Part shown: piece by piece, positions 19,912 to 27,699 of the stretch | Layout: each line of letters opens with the position of its first letter | Position numbering within the stretch: the stretch's first letter is position 1 | DNA from: Gemmatimonadota bacterium | Lineage (GTDB): Bacteria; Gemmatimonadota; Gemmatimonadetes; Gemmatimonadales; GWC2-71-9 | Length of the DNA stretch: 64,000 bases | Assembly (NCBI GenBank): GCA_016713435.1 | Contig: JADJPD010000006.1 | Span: 518,791 to 582,790 of the forward strand | Direction of reading: 5' to 3' | Position numbers and translations under genes: made by a program | Notes under the pieces: model-generated | What the model saw: only the letters and a program-made list of their open reading frames with translations | The model's database searches: none | Told to the model about the DNA's origin: nothing

Positions 19912-19927
19912 GGGGGGCAGGAGGTTC
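19885..19927. repeat. 13-base inverted repeat spanning promoter and ribosome site
   Basis: GAACCTCCTGCCC (19885-19897) is perfectly complementary to GGGCAGGAGGTTC (19915-19927). The 5' arm holds the ECF -35 box and the 3' arm holds the Shine-Dalgarno (GGAGG) of the following small ORF. Confidence 0.6.
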
Positions 19928-19931
19928 TCGC

Positions 19932-20117
19932 ATGCACGCACCCGACGAGCAGTCCACCATCCTCGCGCATCCCGCCCTGGCCGGCCGCGTGCTGTACGTG
20001 CGCACCGGCCGCCACTGGGCGGCGCGCGAGATCCACCCCGAGGGCGCCCTCGGCGCGCACCGCCCCGTCGAGGGCGACCCCGCCGCGCTGGCGTGGCGCG
20101 GAGGCGCCATCCGATGA
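19932..20117 (+). CDS. Small protein at the head of the GMC operon
   Basis: A 61-residue frame with a strong Shine-Dalgarno (AGGAGG) 6 bases upstream. Its TGA overlaps the ATG of the GMC gene (ATGA). Sequence such as GRVLYVRTGRHWAAREI suggests a small beta-rich fold. There is no signal peptide, and I do not recognise a family. It may be a subunit or maturation factor for the oxidoreductase, or a translated leader. Confidence 0.5.
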   Translation: MHAPDEQSTILAHPALAGRVLYVRTGRHWAAREIHPEGALGAHRPVEGDPAALAWRGGAIR

Positions 20118-21682
20118 GCCTGCACCACTACGACGTGATCGTGATCGGCTCGGGCGCCGGCGGCGGCACGCTGGTCCATCGCCTCGCCCCGACCGGGAAG
20201 CGCATCCTGCTGCTCGAGCGCGGGGACTACGTGCCTCGCGAGCCCGAGAACTGGAGCACCCGCGCGGTCAACGCCGAGGGGCGGTACAACACCAAGGAGG
20301 AGTGGCGGGACCGGGCCGGGAAGCCGCTGCATCCGCACACCAACTACTGGGTGGGCGGCAACACCAAGTTCTACGGCGCGGCGCTCTTCCGCCTGCGCCG
20401 CGAGGACTTCGGCGAACTGCGCCACCACGGCGGCCTCTCGCCGGCCTGGCCCATCAGCTACGACGACCTCGAGCCCTACTACACCCAGGCCGAGCAGCTC
20501 TACCAGGTCCGGGGCAACCGGGGCGAGGACCCGACGGAACCCGAGGCCAGCGGGCCCTACTGCCATCCGGCGGTGAGCCACGAGCCGCGCATCGCCCAGC
20601 TGGCCGAGGACTTCGCGCGCCAGGGCGTGCGGCCGTTCCACACGCCCCTCGGCGTGATGCGCAACGAGCGCGACCCGCGCACCAGCCCCTGCATCCGCTG
20701 CGCCACCTGCGACGGGCACCCCTGCCTCCTCAACGCGAAGGCCGACGCGCAGGTGATCTGCGTGGATCCCGCGCTGCGCCACCCGAACGTCACGCTGCTC
20801 ACCGGGGCCTACGTCTCCCGGCTCGAGACCGACGCGAGCGGCCGCACCGTCACGGGCGTCCTGGTGGAGCGGGACGGCGCCGCGGAGCGCTACACGGCGG
20901 ACATCGTGGTGGTGGCGGCGGGCGCGATCAACTCCGCGGCGCTCCTCCTCCGCTCCGCCAGCGACCGCCACCCGCGCGGCCTCGCCAACGGGTCGGACAT
21001 GGTGGGGCGCCACTACATGGGGCACATCAACTCCGTGCTCATGGCGCTCTCGCGCTGCCCCAACCCCACGATCTTCCAGAAGACGCTCTCGGTGAACGAC
21101 TTCTACCTCGGGAGCCCGGACTTCCCGCACCCGATGGGGCACATCTCCTTCGTCGGGAAGCTCGACGCGGACACGCTCTCCGCCGGCGCGCCGGCCATCG
21201 CCCCCGGGTGGACGCTGGACCTCATGGCCCGCCACTCGCTCGACTTCTGGCTCACCTCGGAGGACCTGCCGGACCCGGAGAACCGCGTCACCCTGGACCG
21301 CGAGGGGCGCATAGTGCTCAGCTACCGGCCCAACAACGAGGAGGGCCACCGGCAGCTCACCCGGAAGCTCCAGCAGCTCATGCAGGGGCAGACCGCCTGC
21401 GGCGTGCACGGGCACGACTGCCACCAGGGGCTCTTCGGCCGGAACCTCTTCCTGGGACAGCGCATCCCGCTCGCGGGCGTGGCGCACCAGAACGGCACCA
21501 TCCGGTTCGGGCACGACCCGCACACCAGCGCGCTCGACGTGCACTGTCGCGCCCACGAGGTGGACAACCTCTACGTGGTGGACGGGAGCTTCTTCCCTTC
21601 GAGCGGCGCCGTGAACCCGGCCCTCACCATCATGGCGAATGCGCTGCGGGTCGGCGATCACCTGGCCGGGAGGCTCACGTGA
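20114..21682 (+). CDS. GMC family FAD-dependent oxidoreductase
   Basis: 522 residues with the FAD-binding DVIVIGSGAGGGTLVHRLA at the N-terminus, VGGNTKFYGAALFRLR, and the C-terminal VDGSFFPSSGAVNPALTIMANALR with the catalytic-site His/Asn region. A Cys cluster (CIRCATCDGHPC, about residue 195) is typical of the subgroup related to glucose/sorbose or choline-type dehydrogenases. It oxidises an alcohol or sugar; the acceptor is unknown. There is no Tat signal. Start overlaps the preceding small ORF and the stop overlaps the VOC gene (GTGA), with a glucose dehydrogenase further down, so sugar oxidation is plausible. Confidence 0.88.
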   Translation: MSLHHYDVIVIGSGAGGGTLVHRLAPTGKRILLLERGDYVPREPENWSTRAVNAEGRYNTKEEWRDRAGKPLHPHTNYWVGGNTKFYGAALFRLRREDFGELRHHGGLSPAWPISYDDLEPYYTQAEQLYQVRGNRGEDPTEPEASGPYCHPAVSHEPRIAQLAEDFARQGVRPFHTPLGVMRNERDPRTSPCIRCATCDGHPCLLNAKADAQVICVDPALRHPNVTLLTGAYVSRLETDASGRTVTGVLVERDGAAERYTADIVVVAAGAINSAALLLRSASDRHPRGLANGSDMVGRHYMGHINSVLMALSRCPNPTIFQKTLSVNDFYLGSPDFPHPMGHISFVGKLDADTLSAGAPAIAPGWTLDLMARHSLDFWLTSEDLPDPENRVTLDREGRIVLSYRPNNEEGHRQLTRKLQQLMQGQTACGVHGHDCHQGLFGRNLFLGQRIPLAGVAHQNGTIRFGHDPHTSALDVHCRAHEVDNLYVVDGSFFPSSGAVNPALTIMANALRVGDHLAGRLT

Positions 21683-22765
21683 ACCCGGCCGTGGCGCTGC
21701 AGGCGCTCGCCGTGCGTGCACTCACGGCGGGCAGCCGCTACCTGGTGTGGGTGTACTTCTTTTCCCTGCTGGCCGTCGCCGCGCCGGTCCACGGGCAGGC
21801 GCCGTGGACCGGGGGGGGGGGTGGGCCTGCCTGCCGCCGAGGCCGTGCCGGCCGTCGCCGTGACCGTGGGCGACATGGATCGCTCGCTGGCCTTCTACAC
21901 CAGGGTGCTCCCCTTCGTGGTGGAGGCCGACACGGAGGTGGCCGGGCCGGAATGGGAGCGGCGGACCGGGGTGTTCGGCGTGCGCCTCCGCGTGGTGCGG
22001 CTCCGCCTCGGCGAGGAGCGGCTGGAGCTGGCGGAGTACCTCGCCGCCGCGACCCCTGGCCGGCCGGCGCCCCCCGACGCCCGCAGCAACGACGGCTGGT
22101 TCCAGCACGTGGCCATCATCGTGAGTGACATGGACAGCGCCTACGCGCTGCTCCGCGCGCACCGGGTCCGGAGCGCCTCCACGGCGCCGCAGCTCCTTCC
22201 CAAGTCCATTCCCGGGGCGGCCGGCATCCGCGCCTTCTATTTCCGCGATCCCGACGGGCACGCGCTCGAGATCCTCCAGTTCCCGCCGGACAAGGGCGAC
22301 CCGCGCTGGCAGTCGCGCCACGCGCTCTTCCTCGGCATTGACCACACGGCCATCGTGGTGCGGGACACCGAGCGGAGCCTCGCGTTCTATCGTGACCTGC
22401 TCGGCTTTCGGGTGGCCGGCGAGAGCCGGAACCAGGGCGTGGAGCAGGCGCACCTCAACAACGTCGAGGGCGCGGAGCTCCGCATCACCGGCCTGCGCGC
22501 TCCGCAGGGCCCGGGCGTCGAGCTCCTCGAGTACCTCCACCCCCGGGACGGCCGTCCCTATCCCGACGATGCCCGCGCCACCGACCTGATCCACTGGGAG
22601 ACCGCCGTGCGCGTGCGCGAGCTGGCGCCGGTGCTGGCCGCCCTCGATTCCGCCGGCGTCCGCGTCCTGTCGCGGCCCGGTGCCCCGGCGCGGAACCCCT
22701 GGCAGGGAGGCGGCGTTGTGGTGCGAGACCCCGATGGACACGCAGTCCGGCTGGTGGACCCCTGA
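21679..22765 (+). CDS. Exported two-domain VOC (glyoxalase/dioxygenase-type) protein, frameshift in a G11 tract
   Basis: GTG 21679 overlaps the GMC stop and encodes a signal peptide (YLVWVYFFSLLAVAAPVHGQ). The frame then breaks in a run of eleven G (21811-21821). The mature part continues in another frame as two VOC modules: AVAVTVGDMDRSLAFYT... and IDHTAIVVRDTERSLAFY..., each with metal-ligand-type His/Glu positions (FQHVAI, DHTAIV, HALEILQF). The VOC fold covers dioxygenases, glyoxalases and others, so the reaction is not defined. The indel is probably a homopolymer error, though slippage-based on/off switching is conceivable. Confidence 0.78.
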
Positions 22766-22781
22766 CGCCCCGGAGGCAGCC

Positions 22782-23225
22782 ATGGCGACGCAGTTCGAGC
22801 AACTCGGCCCCACGGATGCCCCGCGGCTCGCCGCCGCGATCCAGCGCTGGCCGCTCCTGGCCGGGATGAGGCGCGCCACGCTCGTGGCTGAAGCTGAGCG
22901 GGTCCTCGCCGATCCGGGCCAGTGGCAAGCCTGGCTCATCCGCCGCGGCGACCAGGTCATCGGCTACCTGGTGCTCCAGTTCCGGGCGGGGGCGCTGTTC
23001 GAGGCGCCGCGTGCCCGGGTGGCGGGACTCTACGTCGACCCCGCCGCGCGCTCCGGCGAGCTCGCCCGCGCGGCGCTCCGCTTCGCGAGCGACGTGGCCC
23101 GCTGGCTCCACGTGCGCTTCGATGCCGCCGACGCCGGCGGCCTTGACCGGCACGTCCCGACTTTTCTTGGCGCCACCCGTCCGGCGCCCCGCTGGATTCT
23201 CGCTTCCACTCAGGTGACCGCATGA
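22782..23225 (+). CDS. GNAT-like acetyltransferase
   Basis: 147 residues; ATG 22782 after GGAGG. The segment WLIRRGDQVIGYLVLQFR, then ARVAGLYVDPAARSGELARAALRF, follows the beta4-beta5/acetyl-CoA loop of GNAT enzymes, although the R/Q-x-x-G-x-G/A motif is degenerate (ARSGEL). The substrate is unknown. The stop overlaps the next ATG (ATGA), so it belongs to the GMC-to-glucose-dehydrogenase operon. Confidence 0.6.
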   Translation: MATQFEQLGPTDAPRLAAAIQRWPLLAGMRRATLVAEAERVLADPGQWQAWLIRRGDQVIGYLVLQFRAGALFEAPRARVAGLYVDPAARSGELARAALRFASDVARWLHVRFDAADAGGLDRHVPTFLGATRPAPRWILASTQVTA

Positions 23226-24388
23226 TCCGCACCCCCGCCGCCGCCACCGGGACCGGGATGACCATGAACGACCGTCCCCGCACCATGAAGGCCGTCGCCG
23301 TCCACCCCGGCGTCCCCGGCTCGGCCCACCTGGCCGACGTGCCCCGGCCCGAGCTGGCGGACATCCCCGGCGGCCGCGGCGTGCTGGTGCGCGTCCTCCG
23401 CGTGGGCGTGGACGGCACGGACCGGGAGATCAATGCCGCGGAGTACGGCATGGCGCCTCCCGGGAGCGACGTGCTCGTCATCGGGCACGAGAGCTTCGGC
23501 GTGGTCGAGGCGGTGGGGCCGGCCGTGCGGGAGCTCGTCCCCGGCGACTACGTCGTGGCGACGGTACGCCGGCCGGGGCACAGCCTGTACGACGCCATCG
23601 GCACCAGCGACATGACCACCGATGACACCTACTACGAGCGCGGCATCAACCTCCGCCATGGCTTCCTCGCGGAGTACTACGCCGACGACGCTGACTTCCT
23701 CGTGAAGATCCCGATGAGACTGCGGGAGGTGGGCGTCCTGCTCGAGCCCACCACCGTGGTGGAGAAGGGCATCCACCAGGCCTTCGAGATCCAGCGCCGC
23801 CTGCGGGTCTGGCGCCCACGGCGCGCCGCGGTGCTCGGCGCCGGCACCATCGGGTTGCTCGCGGCGATGGCGCTGCGCCTCCGCGGCCTCGAGGTGACCG
23901 TCTTCGGCCTCGAGCGGAAGCCGTACCTCAACTCCGACCTCGTCGAGGCACTCGGGGCCCGCTACGAATCCACCCGGGACCTGGGCGTGATGGCGGCGGC
24001 CACGGCCGAGGCGCCCTTCGACCTCATCTTCGAGGCCACCGGCTTCTCGCCCATCGTCTTCGAGGCCATGCAGGCCCTCGCGAAGAACGGGGTCCTCGTC
24101 CTCTCCTCCGTCACCGGCGGCGACCGCCACGTCGAGGTCCCCGCCGACCGCATCAACCTCGACTTCGTGCTCGGCAACAAGGTGATGGTGGGCACGGTGA
24201 ACGCGAACCGCGAGTACTTCGAAGCCGGGGTGAAGGACCTGGCGCAGTGTGAGGCACAGTACCCGGGCTGGCTGGCCCGCCTCCTGACGCATCCGGTCGC
24301 CGGGCTCGGGGCCTGGGCGGAACTGCTGCAACACCTCACGAACGGCCGCGGTGTCATCAAGGCCTATTGCCGCGTGGCCGAGGGCTAG
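23222..24388 (+). CDS. Zinc-dependent glucose dehydrogenase (MDR family)
   Basis: 388 residues of the medium-chain dehydrogenase family, glucose-dehydrogenase type. The zinc site is VGVDGTDREI, VIGHESFGVVE and a Glu in LLEPTTVVEKG. The usual catalytic Cys is Asp, as in the halophilic Haloferax enzyme. The nucleotide fold has VLGAGTIGLLAAMALRLRG. The C-terminal half matches the glucose-dehydrogenase C-terminal domain (DFVLGNKVMVGTVNANREYFEAGVKDL). It oxidises glucose to gluconolactone with NAD(P)+. As the last gene of the operon, with an SMP-30 lactonase just upstream of the promoter, it points to an oxidative glucose route. Confidence 0.87.
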   Translation: MIRTPAAATGTGMTMNDRPRTMKAVAVHPGVPGSAHLADVPRPELADIPGGRGVLVRVLRVGVDGTDREINAAEYGMAPPGSDVLVIGHESFGVVEAVGPAVRELVPGDYVVATVRRPGHSLYDAIGTSDMTTDDTYYERGINLRHGFLAEYYADDADFLVKIPMRLREVGVLLEPTTVVEKGIHQAFEIQRRLRVWRPRRAAVLGAGTIGLLAAMALRLRGLEVTVFGLERKPYLNSDLVEALGARYESTRDLGVMAAATAEAPFDLIFEATGFSPIVFEAMQALAKNGVLVLSSVTGGDRHVEVPADRINLDFVLGNKVMVGTVNANREYFEAGVKDLAQCEAQYPGWLARLLTHPVAGLGAWAELLQHLTNGRGVIKAYCRVAEG

Positions 24389-24402
24389 CAGATCGACAAT
24401 TG

Positions 24403-24431
24403 TTGACTTGCGCGGTCGGCAATGGTAATAC
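24403..24431 (+). promoter_or_regulatory. Near-consensus sigma70 promoter of the kinase/NTT operon
   Basis: TTGACT (24403-24408), 17 bases, TAATAC (24426-24431). The start of transcription would fall at about 24437-24438, which is the ATG of the first kinase, so the mRNA may be leaderless. Confidence 0.72.
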
Positions 24432-24436
24432 AGGGG

Positions 24437-26056
24437 ATGCCGATTGCGGCTGCCGGTAATAATGGAAGGGACCCGACGCTCGTCCGCCCCGCCGAGGGCT
24501 CCACCCCGGCGGGGGCGACGACCTCGTCGCGCTTGTCGGCGGTGCTGCCCCCCGACTTGCTGGAGCAGGTGCGCCAGCGAGTGCGGCTGCTGGCGGGCCT
24601 GTTCGCGTTCGCCTTCGGGTTTGACCTCGTCCTGTTCTCCATCCAGTGGGCGCTGGCCGCTGCGCGAGGGCAGCCGCTGCCGGCGGAAGTGGCCAGCAGC
24701 GAGCCCATCCAGTGGGCCAACCTGCTGGCCATGCTGGCTTCCCTCGGCCTCTGGTGGGGGGCACGGAGCCGCCGGCTGGCCCCGAGCCGCCTGCACGCCA
24801 TCGGCCTGGCCTACCAGGTCTGCGTCTGCTTCACCATCGCGTTCATCGCGTTCTGGCAGCAGTACGCGGCGACGGGGATCCTGCCCACCCTCACGTGGGT
24901 TCCCGTCGTGGTCATCATCTTCCCCCTCGTCATGCCCGGCCCCCCGAGGCGCATGCTCGCAGCCGCCCTGCTCGCGGCGGCGATGTCGCCCGCGGCGCTG
25001 TTCCTGCTCGCGCGCCTCGGCCTGGTGCAGGTGACGGACTGGAGCGCCTACGTGCAGGCCACCTTCGGGCCGGTGATGGGGGCGGTGTTTGCCTACCTGG
25101 CGGCGGGGGTGGTGTACGGCCTCGGGCGCGAGGTGGCCCGGGCGCGAGAGCTCGGCAGCTATCGTCTCGGCGGGCTGATCGGCCGCGGGGGCATGGGCGA
25201 GGTATATCGCGCCACCCATCGCCTGCTGGCCCGGCCGGCGGCCATCAAGCTGATCCGCCCCGAAGTGCTGGAGCAGGGCGGGGCGGCGGCGGCGGACCTG
25301 GCCACCCGGCGCTTCCGGCGGGAAGCGGAGGCGGCGGCCTCGTTGCGCTCGCCGCACACGGTGGAGCTCTATGACTTCGGGGTCGCCGAGGACCGGACGC
25401 TGTACTTCGTCATGGAACTGCTGGACGGGATGGACCTGGAGACGATGGTCCGGCAGACCGGGCCGCTGCCCGCGGGGCGCGTGATCCACGTGCTGCGGCA
25501 GGTGTGTGACTCGCTGGCCGAGGCGCACGCCGCCGGCCTGGTGCACCGCGACATCAAGCCCGCCAACATCCACTGTGGGCGCCTGGGGCTGCGGCACGAC
25601 TTCGTGAAGGTGCTCGACTTCGGGCTGGTGAAGCCCCTCCAGCCGGAGGATGGTGAGGAGTCGCAGGGGACGATGGCCGGCATGCTGGCGGGGACCCCGG
25701 CCTACATGGCTCCGGAGGCCGCACGCGGCGACACCCTCGATGGGCGGGCCGACCTCTACGCCGTCGGGTGCGTCGGGTACTTCCTGCTCACCGGCCAGGT
25801 CGTGTTCGAGGCGCCGAACGGGATGCAGGTGCTGGCGCGCCACTTGAGTGTGGCCCCGGTCCCGCCGTCGCAGCGCACGGAACTGCCCGTCCCCGCCGCG
25901 CTCGAGGCGCTCCTGCTCGCCTGCCTGGCCAAGCCCCCCGTGGATCGCCCGGCTGATGCCGACGCCCTCGCCACCGCGCTGGCGGCGGTCCCGGTGCCCC
26001 CCTGGACCGAGGCGCAGGCCGCCGCGTGGTGGCAGGCCCACGCGCCGCGCGCATGA
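24437..26056 (+). CDS. Ser/Thr protein kinase with N-terminal six-helix membrane domain
   Basis: 539 residues. About residues 35-225 hold six hydrophobic helices (for example LLAGLFAFAFGFDLVLFSIQ, VPVVVIIFPLVMPG). The C-terminal Hanks kinase has GRGGMGEVYRA, AAIKLI, HRDIKPANI, DFGLVK and AYMAPEA, all intact. A membrane domain placed before the kinase is unlike the usual PknB layout. ATG 24422 would lie inside the -10 box, so ATG 24437 is used. It overlaps its paralogue by 4 bases. It presumably phosphorylates proteins in response to a membrane or periplasmic signal; targets are unknown. Confidence 0.88.
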   Translation: MPIAAAGNNGRDPTLVRPAEGSTPAGATTSSRLSAVLPPDLLEQVRQRVRLLAGLFAFAFGFDLVLFSIQWALAAARGQPLPAEVASSEPIQWANLLAMLASLGLWWGARSRRLAPSRLHAIGLAYQVCVCFTIAFIAFWQQYAATGILPTLTWVPVVVIIFPLVMPGPPRRMLAAALLAAAMSPAALFLLARLGLVQVTDWSAYVQATFGPVMGAVFAYLAAGVVYGLGREVARARELGSYRLGGLIGRGGMGEVYRATHRLLARPAAIKLIRPEVLEQGGAAAADLATRRFRREAEAAASLRSPHTVELYDFGVAEDRTLYFVMELLDGMDLETMVRQTGPLPAGRVIHVLRQVCDSLAEAHAAGLVHRDIKPANIHCGRLGLRHDFVKVLDFGLVKPLQPEDGEESQGTMAGMLAGTPAYMAPEAARGDTLDGRADLYAVGCVGYFLLTGQVVFEAPNGMQVLARHLSVAPVPPSQRTELPVPAALEALLLACLAKPPVDRPADADALATALAAVPVPPWTEAQAAAWWQAHAPRA

Positions 26057-27699
26057 CCGCCCCGCGCCTCCTCCGCCGCCGCACCACCACGCCGGCGCGC
26101 ATCGTCTCCGGCGGGAGCTCGAACACCAGCCTCCCCGGGGACCTGCTGGTCGAGACCTGCCGGCGGGTCCGGGCCCTCGGGGTGGTGTCCGCGGGCCTGT
26201 GGTCCTTCTCCATCCTCGTCAACGCCGTCGTCGCCCCGCTGCTGGGCCGGCCCGCGATCCTCGACCAGGTCTGGCCGTGGCCCGCGCTGCACGTCGCCGG
26301 GTTCGGGCTCCTGCTCGCCGTCGGCTTCACGGTTGTGGCCGTCCGGATGGCCGGCCGCCCGGAGCAGCTGGTGGATGCGAGCGCCGGCTTCTTCCTGCTC
26401 AACTGTTTCCTGGCCGCGCTGCTCACCCAGTGGGTCCCGCCGCCCATCACCCCCCGGCTGTCGTGGCTCGCGGTGCTGGTGCTCATCTACCCGGCGATCG
26501 TGCCCTTGTCGCCGCGCCGCACCCTCCTGATCTCGCTGGCCGCGGCGACCATGGATCCCATCGGCCTCGGCATCGCGGAGCTGCGGGGCGTGCCGTTCGA
26601 TCATGCGCCGTTCTATTTCGTCTGGAGCTTCCTGCCCACGTACCTCTGTGCCGTGATCGCGGTGGTGCCGGCCAGGGTGATCCGGAGCCTCGGCCAGCAG
26701 GTGCGGCGGGCCCGGGAGCTGGGGAGCTACCGGCTGGAGGCGCTGCTCGGGCGCGGGGGGATGGGGGCGGTGTATCGCGCCTCCCACCAGATGCTGGCGC
26801 GTCCCGCGGCCGTGAAGATCATCCGGCCCGAGGTGCTGGGGGAGCACACCGCGGCCAAGGCGCGCGTCATCCTGGAGCGCTTCCGCCGCGAGGCGGAGGC
26901 CTCCGCGACGCTCCGGTCACCGCACACCATTAGCCTGTACGACTTCGGCATGGCGCAGGACGGGACCTTCTTCCTGGTCATGGAGCTGCTCGAGGGCCTG
27001 GACCTCGAGCGCCTGGTGGAGCGCTACGGGCCGCTCCCGCCCGAACGGGTGGTGCACCTGCTGCGGCAGGTGTGCCACTCGCTCGAGGAGGCGCACCGGC
27101 GGGGCATGGTCCACCGCGACATCAAGCCCTCGAACATCTTCACCTGCCGCATGGGACTCGAGGTGGACTTCGTGAAGGTGCTCGACTTCGGGCTGGTCAA
27201 GCTGCAGGACGACGAGGGCGCCGAGGCCGTGAAGCTGACGGCGCCCAACGCCACGGCGGGCACCCCCGCGTTCATCGCGCCCGAGGTGGCGCACGGGGGG
27301 CGCCCGGTGGATGCGCGGGTCGACATCTACGCCCTGGGGTGCGTGGCCTACTGGCTGCTCACCGGCCAGCTGGTGTTCGAGGCCCGGAACCCGCTGCAGC
27401 AGCTGCTGCAGCACATCAACGACGCCCCGGTGCCGCCCTCGCGCCGGATCGAGCTGCCCATCCCTGCGGCACTCGACGAGGTGGTGCTGGCCTGCCTCGC
27501 CAAGGACCCGGCAGGGCGCCCGGCGTCCGCCGCCGAGCTGGCCACGCGCCTGGAGCAGGCGATCGGCCCGGCCCGCTGGGACGTGGAGCGGGCGGTCGCC
27601 TGGTGGGAGCGGCATCGTCCCGAATCAGTGGAGCTGCCGGAGCCCGAGGCGACGGAGCCCGGCCGGGCGCCGGCGGCGACCCTCGAGGTGGCGCGGTGA
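26053..27699 (+). CDS. Ser/Thr protein kinase, paralogue of the preceding gene
   Basis: 548 residues with the same plan: about six membrane helices (LWSFSILVNAVVAPLLG, LSWLAVLVLIYPAIVPL, FLPTYLCAVIAVVPARV), then a complete kinase (GRGGMGAVYRA, AAVKII, HRDIKPSNI, DFGLVK, AFIAPEVA). Juxtamembrane QQVRRARELGSYRLEALLGRG is almost identical to its neighbour, so the pair arose by tandem duplication, while the membrane parts have diverged and may sense different cues. ATGA overlap upstream, GTGA overlap downstream with the transporter gene. Confidence 0.88.
   Translation: MTAPRLLRRRTTTPARIVSGGSSNTSLPGDLLVETCRRVRALGVVSAGLWSFSILVNAVVAPLLGRPAILDQVWPWPALHVAGFGLLLAVGFTVVAVRMAGRPEQLVDASAGFFLLNCFLAALLTQWVPPPITPRLSWLAVLVLIYPAIVPLSPRRTLLISLAAATMDPIGLGIAELRGVPFDHAPFYFVWSFLPTYLCAVIAVVPARVIRSLGQQVRRARELGSYRLEALLGRGGMGAVYRASHQMLARPAAVKIIRPEVLGEHTAAKARVILERFRREAEASATLRSPHTISLYDFGMAQDGTFFLVMELLEGLDLERLVERYGPLPPERVVHLLRQVCHSLEEAHRRGMVHRDIKPSNIFTCRMGLEVDFVKVLDFGLVKLQDDEGAEAVKLTAPNATAGTPAFIAPEVAHGGRPVDARVDIYALGCVAYWLLTGQLVFEARNPLQQLLQHINDAPVPPSRRIELPIPAALDEVVLACLAKDPAGRPASAAELATRLEQAIGPARWDVERAVAWWERHRPESVELPEPEATEPGRAPAATLEVAR

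Noticed and set aside
24422..24436. Upstream ATG at 24422 as start of the first kinase
   Set aside because: It overlaps the -10 region (24426-24431) of a near-consensus promoter, so it would not be in the mRNA.
23210..26041. A 943-codon antisense open frame across glucose dehydrogenase and kinase
   Set aside because: It spans two well-supported genes and their intergenic promoter; composition is that of a GC-rich shadow frame.
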